From Paracoccus beibuensis (GTDB lineage: Bacteria > Pseudomonadota > Alphaproteobacteria > Rhodobacterales > Rhodobacteraceae), in the NCBI RefSeq assembly GCF_026162625.1, contig NZ_JAOTBD010000005.1, forward strand, positions 111,400-175,399: a stretch of 64,000 nt of DNA, written 5' to 3'. The translations under genes and the position numbers were made by a program. Positions 1-8,378 of the stretch are shown one piece after another (positions within the stretch are counted from its first letter, which is position 1; each line of letters opens with the position of its first letter). The notes under the pieces were generated by a model. The model was given only the letters and a program-made list of their open reading frames with translations, searched no databases and was not told the DNA's origin.

Positions 1-409
1 CGAGGCGGAAGACGATCCGGTTGGGGTCGTAGGTCTGCGGCTCGATCCCGCGATATTCGACCACGCGATAGGTCTTGGTCAATCCAAGCCCGGGAATGGC
101 GCTGGCGGGCTGGCCGACGGCCGCGGACTGCGCCCGCGCGCCGCAGAGATCGGGCTCACGTTCGGTCAGGCCGCTGATGCCGTCGACCGGCGTGGGTGCC
201 GGGGCGGCCACTGGCATGACGGGCGCCGGCGCGGGGGCATAGGGGGCCGCAGCATAGGGGGCGGCTGCGTAGGGCGCGGGCGCAGCAGGCGCGGCATAGG
301 GTGCGGCACCTGCCGACGGCGGCATCCGGTAACCTGATGAGGCGCAGCCCGAAATCACCCCAACGACCGCCACCATAGCGGTCTTTGCAATCAATACTTT
401 GCAGATCAT
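1..409 (-). CDS. I78-type peptidase inhibitor-like lipoprotein, partial
   Basis: The frame starts at the ATG complementary to 407-409 and runs off the left edge, so about 136 residues are visible. It opens with a lipoprotein signal: a hydrophobic run and lipobox ISGC with the acylated Cys at residue 22. A Pro/Ala-rich linker with repeated APYAA and APAP units follows (roughly residues 35-75). The globular part then shows CGAR, VGQPAS and, just before the edge, NRIVFRL. The VGQPAS loop followed by a strand of this kind is typical of the small I78 family of serine-protease inhibitors; that assignment is inference. It would be anchored in the envelope and might guard against secreted proteases. 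It is divergent from the glutamate dehydrogenase gene. Confidence 0.6.
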   Translation of the reverse strand, partial: MICKVLIAKTAMVAVVGVISGCASSGYRMPPSAGAAPYAAPAAPAPYAAAPYAAAPYAPAPAPVMPVAAPAPTPVDGISGLTEREPDLCGARAQSAAVGQPASAIPGLGLTKTYRVVEYRGIEPQTYDPNRIVFRL

Positions 410-631
410 CGCCCGTCACCTCTGCCGGTCCTGTTTCGGACCTTGTTCTTGCCCCAGCATAGAAGCAGCCATCCCGCTTGAGAAGCCGCCGCCTCAATCA
501 CGTTTCGATCATCGCAGGAATGCCACAGGTCGTCGCGGGGGCTGCTAGCGCCATCGGTGGTGGCGGCCCGCGGCGCTTTGGCCTAGCGTCGGGGCGCAAC
601 GGCCTGCGATGACATCAGGAGGAAAGCAGCC

Positions 632-2059
632 ATGTCCGTCAACACCACCTCGTTCCGGGAATCTGTCGAACGCATGTTCACCCATGCCGCCGGGCTCATG
701 GAACTGGCGCCGGGGCTGGAGGAGAAGATCCGGGTCTGCAACTCGACCTATACCGTCCGCTTCGGCGTGCGGCTGCGCGGCCAGATCCACACCTTCACGG
801 GCTATCGCTCGGTCCATTCGGAACACATGGAGCCCGTGAAGGGCGGCATCCGCTATTCGCTGGACGTGAACCAGGACGAGGTCGAGGCGCTGGCTGCGCT
901 GATGACCTATAAGTGCGCGCTGGTCGAGGTGCCCTTCGGAGGGTCGAAGGGCGGCTTGCGCATCGACCCCCGCGCCTGGAACGAGGACGAGCTGGAGCGG
1001 ATCACCCGCCGCTTCACCTATGAATTGTCGCGCCGCAACCTGATCTCGCCCAGCCAGAACGTGCCGGCGCCCGACATGGGCACGGGCGAGCGCGAGATGG
1101 CCTGGATGGCCGACGCCTACAAGCGGCTGCATCCCGACGACATCAACGCCAAGGCCTGCGTCACCGGCAAGCCCCGTCATGCGGGCGGCATCGACGGCCG
1201 GGTCGAGGCCACGGGCCGGGGCGTGCAATACGCGCTGCGGGAATTCTTCCGCCACGACGACGTGATGAAGAAGGCGGGACTGACGGGCACGCTGGCCGGC
1301 AAGCGGATCATCGTGCAGGGCCTGGGCAACGTGGGCTACCACGCCGCCCAGTTCCTGTCGGCCGAGGACAACGCGCTGGTCACCTGCGTGATCGAACGCG
1401 ACGGCGCCATCGTGAACCCGCAGGGGATCAACATCGACGCGCTGCGCGGCCACATCCGCGCCACCGGCGGCATCAAGGGCTTTGTCGGCGGCGACTATCG
1501 CGAGAACGGCTTGGCCGCGCTGGAGGATGACTGCGACATCCTGATCCCGGCAGCGGTCGAAAGCGTCATCCACGCCGGCAATGCCGAACGGATAAAGTGC
1601 AAGCTGATCATCGAGGCCGCGAACGGCCCCGTGACTGCAGATGCCGACGAGATCCTGCGCCGCAAGGGCATCGTCATCATCCCCGACATGTACGCGAACG
1701 CCGGCGGCGTGACCGTGTCATACTTCGAATGGGTCAAGAACCTGTCGCAGATCAGCCTGGGCCGCCTCGAACGCCGCCACGAGGAGGCGCGCGCCCGGAT
1801 GCTGGTCGAGGAGCTGGAGCGGATCTCGGCGGATACGGGCACGAACTTCGAACTGGCTCGGGGCTTCAAGGAGGCGTTCCTGCATGGCGCCGACGAGCTG
1901 GACCTGGTCCGATCCGGCCTGGACGACACGATGCGCGAATCCTTCAAGAAGATGAAGGAGGTGTGGATGTCGAATCCGAAGGTCACCGACATGCGGACAG
2001 CGGCCTATGTCGTGGCGATCCGGCGCATCTCGAACGTCTATCACTCGCTGGGGCTGTAA
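632..2059 (+). CDS. Glu/Leu/Phe/Val dehydrogenase (NAD(P)-glutamate dehydrogenase)
   Basis: A 475-residue cytoplasmic dehydrogenase that interconverts glutamate with 2-oxoglutarate and ammonia, linking nitrogen and carbon metabolism. The substrate domain shows KGGIRY near residue 70 and the lysine-containing signature VPFGGSKGG near residues 99-107, with PAPDMGTG after it. The Rossmann domain begins with GLGNVG near residue 229. The length fits hexameric glutamate dehydrogenases, and glutamate rather than a branched-chain amino acid is the likely substrate, although the cofactor cannot be read by eye. The start is supported by an AGGAGG Shine-Dalgarno 9 bases upstream of the ATG. The gene appears to stand alone, with a stem-loop directly after its stop codon. 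Confidence 0.9.
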   Translation: MSVNTTSFRESVERMFTHAAGLMELAPGLEEKIRVCNSTYTVRFGVRLRGQIHTFTGYRSVHSEHMEPVKGGIRYSLDVNQDEVEALAALMTYKCALVEVPFGGSKGGLRIDPRAWNEDELERITRRFTYELSRRNLISPSQNVPAPDMGTGEREMAWMADAYKRLHPDDINAKACVTGKPRHAGGIDGRVEATGRGVQYALREFFRHDDVMKKAGLTGTLAGKRIIVQGLGNVGYHAAQFLSAEDNALVTCVIERDGAIVNPQGINIDALRGHIRATGGIKGFVGGDYRENGLAALEDDCDILIPAAVESVIHAGNAERIKCKLIIEAANGPVTADADEILRRKGIVIIPDMYANAGGVTVSYFEWVKNLSQISLGRLERRHEEARARMLVEELERISADTGTNFELARGFKEAFLHGADELDLVRSGLDDTMRESFKKMKEVWMSNPKVTDMRTAAYVVAIRRISNVYHSLGL

Positions 2060-2081
2060 TGGGGCAGGGGGCGCTGCCCCA
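2060..2081 (+). terminator. stem-loop after glutamate dehydrogenase gene
   Basis: An 8-bp perfect inverted repeat (TGGGGCAG / CTGCCCCA, loop of six bases) starts right after the stop codon of the dehydrogenase gene. It lies between two convergent genes and could end transcription from either side. There is no clear T-run, so factor-independent termination is only probable. Confidence 0.5.
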
Positions 2082-2124
2082 TCGCCTGCGGCGATTCCCC
2101 CGGGGTATTTGGGCAAAGAAGAAG

Positions 2125-3072
2125 TCAGTTCCGGGGGGCGGCGGCGCGGCGGAGGCGGTCGTTGATCGCCGCGCCAAGGCCGTGTTCCGGGATCGGTGCA
2201 ACCGAGATGGGGCGGCCGGTTTCGTCAGCGCGGCGCAGGAGGTCGAAGAGGCGCGCCGCTGCCTGCGCCAGGTCGCCGCTGTCGGACAGGCTGAAGGGAC
2301 CGGGCTGGCCGAAGGTCAGGTGGGTCTCTCCGGCCTGCGGCTCGGCGTTCAGGCGCAGGGGAGCTTTGGGCGCATAGTGGCTGGTCAGCTGGCCGGGCGC
2401 GCTGGGGGCTGACGGATCGGCGTGATGCGCGGCCAGGGGCTGGCCCAGAACGGACTCGATGGCTTCGGCGGCAATCCCTCCGGGCCGGAGAAGGGCCGGG
2501 CGGCCGTCCGGCCAGCCGACGATGGTTGATTCGACGCCCACAGGGCAGGGGCCGGCGTCCAGAACCGCAGCGATCCGCCCCCTCAGCCCGCCATCCGCAG
2601 CCAGCACGTGGTCGGCGCTTGTGGGGCTGATCCGCCCCGACGCGTTGGCTGACGGTGCCGCCAGTGGTGCGCCGCTGGTCCGCAGCAGCGCCTGCGCGGC
2701 GGAATGGGCGGGCACACGCAAGCCGATCGTCTGCAGCCCCGCCGTCACAAGGGACGCGATGCCGCTGTCTGCCTGCAGCGGCAGGATAAGCGTCAGCGCG
2801 CCGGGCCAGAAGCGGTCGGCCAGAAGCCGGGCCTGCGCGTCGAACTGGCCCAGGGCCTCGGCCGCGGCAAGGTCCGCGACATGCACGATCAGCGGATTGA
2901 AGCTGGGACGCCCCTTCGCCTGGTAGATGCGGGCGACCGCCTCTCCGTTGCGGGCGTCGGCGGCAAGGCCGTAGACCGTTTCCGTCGGAATGGCGACGCA
3001 CTGGCCCTCTGCCAGCAGCCGGGCGGCGCGGGCCAGTCCGGGGCTATCGGGTAACAGTCGCAGGGTCTGCAT
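2125..3072 (-). CDS. sua5: L-threonylcarbamoyladenylate synthase (Sua5/YrdC)
   Basis: A 315-residue enzyme that makes threonylcarbamoyl-AMP from threonine, bicarbonate and ATP, the first step of the universal t6A37 modification of ANN-decoding tRNAs. The YrdC domain fills about residues 12-195: PTETVYGLAADA near residue 30, then KGRPSFNPLIVHV near 53, which holds the conserved KxR and nucleotide-binding surface. The extra C-terminal part of about 110 residues, containing TSHYAPK, is the Sua5 domain, so this is the long Sua5 form rather than the short TsaC form. The start codon has no strong Shine-Dalgarno. The gene is convergent with the glutamate dehydrogenase gene. Confidence 0.93.
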   Translation of the reverse strand: MQTLRLLPDSPGLARAARLLAEGQCVAIPTETVYGLAADARNGEAVARIYQAKGRPSFNPLIVHVADLAAAEALGQFDAQARLLADRFWPGALTLILPLQADSGIASLVTAGLQTIGLRVPAHSAAQALLRTSGAPLAAPSANASGRISPTSADHVLAADGGLRGRIAAVLDAGPCPVGVESTIVGWPDGRPALLRPGGIAAEAIESVLGQPLAAHHADPSAPSAPGQLTSHYAPKAPLRLNAEPQAGETHLTFGQPGPFSLSDSGDLAQAAARLFDLLRRADETGRPISVAPIPEHGLGAAINDRLRRAAAPRN

Positions 3073-3183
3073 CGTGACGCGGGGTTCCGGTTGAGCCTGA
3101 AGGAATGGCGGCCCAAGATGCCGCCTGACCGCCGTTCATAGTTGCGCGAGGCCCCGATGCCAAGGCGCCAGGAGGAGAACCCG

Positions 3184-4881
3184 ATGAGCTACAAGGCCCC
3201 GGTCGAGCAGATCGACTTCATCCTGTCCCATGTCGTGCCCTTTGGCGACCTGTCCGCGACCTCTCGCTTTGCCGAGGCCACGGCCGAGACCGCGACCGCG
3301 ATCCTGTCCGAGGCCGGAAAGCTGGCCCAGAATGTGCTGGCGCCGCTGAACCGGGCTGGGGACGAGCATCCGGCGCGGCTGGAAAACGGGGTGGTGCGAT
3401 CCTCTCCGGGCTTTGCCGAAGGATTTCGGGCGATTGCCGACGGCGGCTGGGTCGGCGTGTCGGCAGATCCCGAATACGGCGGCATGGGCCTGCCGCAGGC
3501 GCTGAACATGGCCGTGGCCGAGATGATGTCGGGCGCTTGCCTTGCACTGCAGCTGAACCCGCTGTTGACGCAGGGCCAGATCGAGGCGCTGGAGCATCAC
3601 GCGAGCGACGAGCTGAAGGCGCTCTATCTGCCCAAGCTGATCGGCGGCGAATGGTCGGGAACCATGAACCTGACCGAACCGGGTGCGGGCAGCGATGTGG
3701 GCGCGCTGACGACGCGGGCGGAACCTGCGGGCGACGGCACCTACCGGATCAGGGGACAGAAGATCTATATCACCTGGGGCGACAGCGACGTGACCGCGAA
3801 CACCTGCCACCTGGTGCTGGCCCGCCTGCCGGGGGCCGCGAAGGGCACGCGGGGCATCAGCCTCTTCATGGTGCCGAAGCTGATCCCGGACGACGAGGGC
3901 AATCCGGGCGTGGCGAACAGCCTCAAGGTCGTCAGCCTGGAGGAGAAGCTGGGCATCCACGGCAGCCCGACCTGCGTGATGTCCTATGAGGGCGCCACGG
4001 GCTGGCTGGTCGGAGAGGAGCACAAGGGCATGGCCGCGATGTTCACGATGATGAACGTCGCCCGCCTTGGCGTCGGCATGCAGGGCGTCGGCGTGGCCGA
4101 GGCGGCGCTGCAGAAGGCCGTGGCCTATGCCACCGACCGCAGCCAGATGGGGCCGATCATCCGGCACCCCGACGTGCGCCGGATGCTGGCCACCGCGAGG
4201 GCCGAGGTCTTTGCCGCCCGCGCCATCGGCCTGGGCTGCGCCACCGCAATCGACATGGCCCGCGCGACCGGAGAAGTCGAACACGCCGCCCGCGCGGCCT
4301 TCCTGACGCCCATCGCCAAGGCCTATGGCACCGATGTCGGCATCCGGGTGGCCGACATGGGCGTGCAGGTGCATGGCGGCATGGGCTATGTCGAGGAGAC
4401 GGGCGCGGCACAGTACCTGCGCGACGTGCGCATCACCTCGATCTATGAAGGGACGAACGGCATCCAGGCGATGGACCTGGTCGGGCGCAAGCTGGCCGAC
4501 GGTGGCGATGCCGCCCTGCGCCTGCTGGATGAGGTCGCGGACGGCGCCAAGGCCGCGCAATCCGCGCACCCGGACCTTGCCCACCAGCTGTGGCAGGCGG
4601 CCGAGACGCTGCGCGAGGCGACCCACGCCCTGCTGGAGCGCGAGATGCCGGACCGCTTCGCCGGCGCGGTCCCCTACCTGACGGCCTTCGCGCGGGTGCT
4701 GGGCGGGCATTACCACCTGCGCGCGGCGGTCGCCGGGGGTGCTGCCCATCAGGCGCTGGCGCGGGTCTTCTTGGCGCGCGTCCTGCCCCGCTACGTCGGC
4801 GATCTGGCCGAGGTGCAGGCGGGCGTGGCCGATCTGCTGGCGCTTGACGATGCGGCGCTGGCGGGCGAACACGCGGCATGA
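3184..4881 (+). CDS. acyl-CoA dehydrogenase with extended C-terminal domain
   Basis: A 565-residue FAD enzyme that oxidises an acyl-CoA to the 2-enoyl-CoA and passes electrons to ETF. The ACAD core shows MNLTEPGAGSDVG near residue 162, the FAD-contacting YITWGDSD region, and the catalytic glutamate in IYEGTNGIQ near residue 422. The length and the additional domain after the ACAD core match the long subgroup that includes 3-methylmercaptopropionyl-CoA dehydrogenase DmdC; the real substrate cannot be decided, and no dmdB or dmdD neighbour is present. The start at 3184 is chosen because a strong GGAGGAG lies 7 bases upstream; an in-frame ATG further upstream lacks one. It overlaps the next gene by 4 bp. 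Confidence 0.88.
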   Translation: MSYKAPVEQIDFILSHVVPFGDLSATSRFAEATAETATAILSEAGKLAQNVLAPLNRAGDEHPARLENGVVRSSPGFAEGFRAIADGGWVGVSADPEYGGMGLPQALNMAVAEMMSGACLALQLNPLLTQGQIEALEHHASDELKALYLPKLIGGEWSGTMNLTEPGAGSDVGALTTRAEPAGDGTYRIRGQKIYITWGDSDVTANTCHLVLARLPGAAKGTRGISLFMVPKLIPDDEGNPGVANSLKVVSLEEKLGIHGSPTCVMSYEGATGWLVGEEHKGMAAMFTMMNVARLGVGMQGVGVAEAALQKAVAYATDRSQMGPIIRHPDVRRMLATARAEVFAARAIGLGCATAIDMARATGEVEHAARAAFLTPIAKAYGTDVGIRVADMGVQVHGGMGYVEETGAAQYLRDVRITSIYEGTNGIQAMDLVGRKLADGGDAALRLLDEVADGAKAAQSAHPDLAHQLWQAAETLREATHALLEREMPDRFAGAVPYLTAFARVLGGHYHLRAAVAGGAAHQALARVFLARVLPRYVGDLAEVQAGVADLLALDDAALAGEHAA

Positions 4882-5900
4882 TCCGCACGCCGCATCCCAC
4901 ACCACCCGCAGAGAGCGAGGCCGTCACGGTCGCGCCGGGCGTCCTGTGGATGCGGCTGCCCCTGCCGATGGCTCTGGACCATGTCAACGTCTATGCGCTG
5001 GAGGATGACGAGGGCTGGACCATCGTCGACACGGGCTTTGACAGCCGGCGTGGGCGCGCGATCTGGGACGGGCTGCGGGATGGCCCGCTGCAGGGTCGCC
5101 CGGTCCGGCGCGTGATCGGGACGCATCACCACCCCGACCATATCGGCCTTGCGGGCTGGTTCCAGGACCGTGACGGGGCCGAGCTGATGATCAGCCGCAC
5201 CGCTTGGCTGATGGCGCGGATGCTGATCCTTGACGTGCAGGACGCGGCCTCGCCGCAGGCGCTGAAGTTCTGGCGCCGCGCCGGGATGCCCGCCGACCTG
5301 CTGGCCCGCCGCAAGGCCGAGCGTCCGTTCAACTTCTCGGACGTCGTGCACCCGCTGCCTTTGGGGTTCACCCGCCTGTCCGAGGGAGACATAGCCGCCT
5401 TCGGCCGCCGCCGCTGGCGCGTGGCGATGGGGCACGGGCATGCGCCCTGCCACGCGACCTTCTGGTCGATGGACGACAACCTTGTGATCGGCGGTGACCA
5501 GCTGCTGCCCTCGATCTCGCCGAACCTGGGCGTCTATGCGACCGAGCCTTTGGCCGACCCGGTGGGCGAATGGCTGGAAAGCTGCACCCGACTTCTGGGG
5601 CTGGCGCGCGACGACCAGCTGGTGCTGCCGGGGCACAAGCTGCCCTTCACGGGCCTGCCCTTCCGGTTGTCCCAGCTGATCCAGAATCACCTGACCGCGC
5701 TGTCGCGCCTGACCGACGCGCTGGCCGCGGGGCCGCGCACCGCCGTCGGCTGTTTCGACGTCCTCTTCAAGCGCCGCATCGGCGACGGAGAGTTCGGCCT
5801 GGCCATGGTCGAGGCCGTGGCCCATGTGAACCATCTTTATCGGGCCGGGGTGATCCGCCCGGTCGGCGAAAGGGATGGTGCGGTGCTGTGGGGGGCGTGA
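4878..5900 (+). CDS. MBL-fold metallo-hydrolase
   Basis: A 340-residue hydrolase of the metallo-beta-lactamase fold. The metal motif HHHPDH is near residues 83-88, with further ligands in the GHGHAPCH stretch (about residue 190) and the GGDQLLPSISP stretch. The C-terminal region with PGHK near residue 252 and a winged-helix-like tail resembles the glyoxalase II/LACTB2-like branch, so a thioester or similar ester is a possible substrate. It starts inside the stop codon of the acyl-CoA dehydrogenase gene (ATGA), which argues for translational coupling and a shared pathway. A role as a CoA-thioester hydrolase is inference from this context. Confidence 0.85.
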   Translation: MIRTPHPTPPAESEAVTVAPGVLWMRLPLPMALDHVNVYALEDDEGWTIVDTGFDSRRGRAIWDGLRDGPLQGRPVRRVIGTHHHPDHIGLAGWFQDRDGAELMISRTAWLMARMLILDVQDAASPQALKFWRRAGMPADLLARRKAERPFNFSDVVHPLPLGFTRLSEGDIAAFGRRRWRVAMGHGHAPCHATFWSMDDNLVIGGDQLLPSISPNLGVYATEPLADPVGEWLESCTRLLGLARDDQLVLPGHKLPFTGLPFRLSQLIQNHLTALSRLTDALAAGPRTAVGCFDVLFKRRIGDGEFGLAMVEAVAHVNHLYRAGVIRPVGERDGAVLWGA

Positions 5901-5953
5901 CAGGGCCGCCCGTATCGGCTATCGCAAACGCAAACCATTCCAAGAGGGCAGCC

Positions 5954-6106
5954 ATGGCCGACCATCACGAGAAAACCGAAGCCACGCCGGGGACGATGGA
6001 CCTGACCAACCACAACAAGACCTTTGCGGGCTTCATCCGCATGACGGTCTGGGTGATCGGTCTGTCGCTGGCCGCGCTGGTCTTCCTTGCGCTGACCAAC
6101 GCCTGA
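5954..6106 (+). CDS. ctaH: aa3-type cytochrome c oxidase subunit IV
   Basis: A 50-residue protein: a polar N-terminus rich in His and Glu (MADHHEKTEATPG), a short amphipathic stretch with NKTFAGFIR, and a single transmembrane helix up to the end (VWVIGLSLAALVFLAL). This is the layout of the small subunit IV of the Paracoccus aa3 oxidase, which covers the catalytic subunits in the membrane and can be deleted in Paracoccus without loss of activity (established knowledge). The call is from remembered similarity of the TFAGFI and ALVFLAL segments. It lies away from any other oxidase gene, as known for Paracoccus. The gene 10 bp downstream is on the same strand. Confidence 0.88.
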   Translation: MADHHEKTEATPGTMDLTNHNKTFAGFIRMTVWVIGLSLAALVFLALTNA

Positions 6107-6115
6107 TCGCCTGTC

Positions 6116-6739
6116 ATGAAGAGACGCGTCTTTATTGCGGCGGCCGCGCCGGCCGTGCTGGCCGCCTGCGGCGGGCAGAGCATCTGGGCCAGCGACGAAC
6201 GCCTGCGCGCCGCCCGCTTCGTGTCCAGCGAGCCGCCGTCGATCACCCTGTTCACCGTGATCGGCATCCCGCGCGGCGAAGGTGGGCATTCGGGGCTGAT
6301 GATCAACGGCAGCCAGCGGGTCATCTATGATCCGGCGGGCAGCTGGCAGCATCCGAACATTCCCGAACGCAACGATGTGCTTTACGGGATCACAGACAAC
6401 TTCAAGAACTTCTACATCGATTACCACGCCCGCAGCACCTATTGGGTGGCCGAGGACACGATCCCCGTCCCGCTGGAAATCGCCGACCTGGCGATCCGTC
6501 GGGCGGAGCAGAACGGGGCCGGTGGAAAAAGTTTCTGCGCCGTCGAATCAAGCAAGGTCCTTTCGGGCGTTCCGGGGTTCGAGACCGTGCCGCGCGGGTT
6601 TTCCCCGCTGCGTCTGCGGCGCTGGTTCCTGGCGCAGCCGAACGTGATCTCGAAGCGGCACCAGGACGGTGACCCGGCCAACAACCACGACGTGCTTCTG
6701 CGCCAGAAGAACGGGCAGATCGTCGGCTACAACATGTAA
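6116..6739 (+). CDS. putative lipoprotein with His-Cys permuted NlpC/P60-like pattern
   Basis: A 207-residue protein with a lipoprotein signal: basic MKRR, hydrophobic stretch, lipobox LAAC with Cys at residue 18. The mature part has GEGGHSGLMI with a His at residue 58, then YDPAGSW (71-77) and, after a helix-forming region, SFCAVESSKVL with a Cys at residue 141. A His strand before a Cys helix is the order in circularly permuted papain-like enzymes (YiiX/LRAT type), which would make this a possible amidase or acyltransferase in the envelope. That is inference from two motifs only; a non-enzymatic lipoprotein is equally possible. It follows ctaH by 9 bp and overlaps the end of the convergent azlD gene by 13 bp. 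Confidence 0.6.
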   Translation: MKRRVFIAAAAPAVLAACGGQSIWASDERLRAARFVSSEPPSITLFTVIGIPRGEGGHSGLMINGSQRVIYDPAGSWQHPNIPERNDVLYGITDNFKNFYIDYHARSTYWVAEDTIPVPLEIADLAIRRAEQNGAGGKSFCAVESSKVLSGVPGFETVPRGFSPLRLRRWFLAQPNVISKRHQDGDPANNHDVLLRQKNGQIVGYNM

Positions 6740-7053
6740 AGAAGGCCCGCCAGCGTGACGCCTCCGGCCAGGATGGCCAATGTCACGTTGCGGGTCAAGA
6801 CGCCCACGGCGACGGTGACGGCCGCGGCCGCCATGCGCGCAGGGTCAGGCTCGCCGCCGGTCGCGGCGGGCCAGACGACCAGCGGCGCCACCAGCGCGGG
6901 CAGGACCGCCACCGGGGTATAACGCAGCATCCGCATGAACCATCCGGGCATGTCCCGGTCGCCGAGCGCGCCCAGGAACGACCAGCGGATCAGATAGGTG
7001 CCGATGCCCAGCACCAGGATCACCACCCAGATCATCATGTCGGAAACCTGCAT
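6727..7053 (-). CDS. azlD: AzlD branched-chain amino acid exporter small subunit
   Basis: A 108-residue membrane protein with about three to four transmembrane helices (IWVVILVLGIGTYLIR; VAVLPALVAPLVVW; VTVAVGVLTRNVTLAILAG). The GTYLIR and LRYTP motifs are typical for AzlD, the small partner of AzlC in exporters for branched-chain amino acids or azaleucine. The start at 7053 directly follows the azlC stop with 2 bp between them, so both are probably made from one message. The substrate in this organism is not known from sequence. Confidence 0.85.
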   Translation of the reverse strand: MQVSDMMIWVVILVLGIGTYLIRWSFLGALGDRDMPGWFMRMLRYTPVAVLPALVAPLVVWPAATGGEPDPARMAAAAVTVAVGVLTRNVTLAILAGGVTLAGLLYML

Positions 7054-7055
7054 CC

Positions 7056-7832
7056 TCAGCGTCCCTTCCGCTCGGCCCTGACCTCGACAAGGGCGCCTGT
7101 TGCCATGCCCAAAGGCGCCGCGATCAGCAACCCCAGCCCCGAGGGCAGCCCTGCCAGAACCAGCGCGGCGGCGATGGCCACGAAGCAGGCGGCCATGTGC
7201 GCCGGAGTCCGCAGCATCGGCGCGATCATTGCAAGGAAGGTGATCGGCATCGCGAAGTCGAGCGCGATGTCGTCGGGAATGGCTTGCCCGACCGTCGCGC
7301 CGACCCAGCTGGCGATCATCCACGGAACGCAGACCACCGCCGCCGTTCCGGCGAAATAGGCAAGCCGCTGCGTCATCGACAGCCGCGGGTGGCGTTCATA
7401 GTGCTGGATCGACAGCGCATAGCTCTGGTCGACCAGCGCATAGGCGACCCAGGCCTTCTGCCCGGGCGTCGCCTGCCGCAGCCAGGGCAGAAGCGAGGCC
7501 GAATACATGGCCATGCGCAGGTTCACCGCCAGCGCCGACAGGATCACGATGATCGTGGGTGCGTTGTCGCTGAGAAGTTGCACCGCCGTGAACTGCGACG
7601 CGCCGGCCAGCACCAAGACGGAAAATCCCATGACCTGCGCGATGTCCAATCCGGCCTCGGTCGCGACGACGCCGAACAGCAGCGCGAAGGGGACGATGAC
7701 GACCATGAACGGAACCGACTGCAGGATGCCGTGACGGAAGGCCGCCTGCGGGCTGCGCGCAAGCGCGCGTTCCGAGGCGTCATCGGCAGTCGCCTGCCGG
7801 GCGGCGGTCTGAGACTGGGGCAGGGGTGACAT
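7056..7832 (-). CDS. azlC: AzlC family branched-chain amino acid exporter
   Basis: A 258-residue inner-membrane permease with six to eight helices. The first membrane segment carries QSVPFMVVIVPFALLFGVVA, and ASQFTAVQLLSDNAP and NLRMAMYSASL are hallmark AzlC segments. Together with AzlD it should export branched-chain amino acids. The start at 7832 (MSPLPQSQ) is preferred over a far longer frame upstream because that extension is arginine- and proline-rich low-complexity sequence overlapping the divergent GNAT gene. It is the first gene of a two-gene minus-strand unit. Confidence 0.88.
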   Translation of the reverse strand: MSPLPQSQTAARQATADDASERALARSPQAAFRHGILQSVPFMVVIVPFALLFGVVATEAGLDIAQVMGFSVLVLAGASQFTAVQLLSDNAPTIIVILSALAVNLRMAMYSASLLPWLRQATPGQKAWVAYALVDQSYALSIQHYERHPRLSMTQRLAYFAGTAAVVCVPWMIASWVGATVGQAIPDDIALDFAMPITFLAMIAPMLRTPAHMAACFVAIAAALVLAGLPSGLGLLIAAPLGMATGALVEVRAERKGR

Positions 7833-7901
7833 GTGCTTTCGTCCGTTCGCCGTTCGCGGCACATTGCTTGCACGTGACGCAAACCAAGGCAAGGCCGCCC
7901 G

Positions 7902-8378
7902 ATGCAGATCCTGCACCCGATCCCCGACAAGGCGCTGCCGTCCGCCACCGCCCTCTGGAGGTCGCATTTCGGCCTTCTGGCCTGGCCCCGGCGGCTGCGG
8001 CCCCGGCACGGCATGGTCGCGGTAGGTGCGGCAGGACAAGTGCTGGGCGTGATCGGCCTTCGGGACGCTGCCGGCGGTGCGGCGGCCGGCGCTTTGTCCG
8101 CACCAGGCTGGCTGTTCCGGCCAGCGCCGCCGACGGGCGACCTGGTCATCGACGGTCTTGCGGTGGCCGGCCGGCGCCGCGGGACCGGGCGGGCGCTGGT
8201 GGCCGAGGCCCTGCGCCGGGCGCGCGGAGCCCGTCATCCGGGCCTGCGGGCCGAGGTGCGGGCGCGGAACCGCGGCGCACTGGCTTTCTATCGCAGGCTC
8301 GGTTTCACCGAGGAAAGCCGCGGCCGCTACGGCCTGCCCTGGTGGGGGCAGGTCCATGTTCTGCGGCTGGAGGCCTAG
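7902..8378 (+). CDS. GNAT family N-acetyltransferase
   Basis: A 158-residue protein with the acetyl-CoA binding motif RRRGTGRALV at residues 91-100 (Q/RxxGxG/A loop), preceded by the strand LVIDGLAVAG and followed by ALAFYRRLGF, which is the usual motif B of GNAT enzymes. The acceptor cannot be predicted. It starts 69 bp from the divergent azlC gene, so the two may share a control region, and its end overlaps the convergent gene at 8375 by 4 bp. Confidence 0.82.
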   Translation: MQILHPIPDKALPSATALWRSHFGLLAWPRRLRPRHGMVAVGAAGQVLGVIGLRDAAGGAAAGALSAPGWLFRPAPPTGDLVIDGLAVAGRRRGTGRALVAEALRRARGARHPGLRAEVRARNRGALAFYRRLGFTEESRGRYGLPWWGQVHVLRLEA

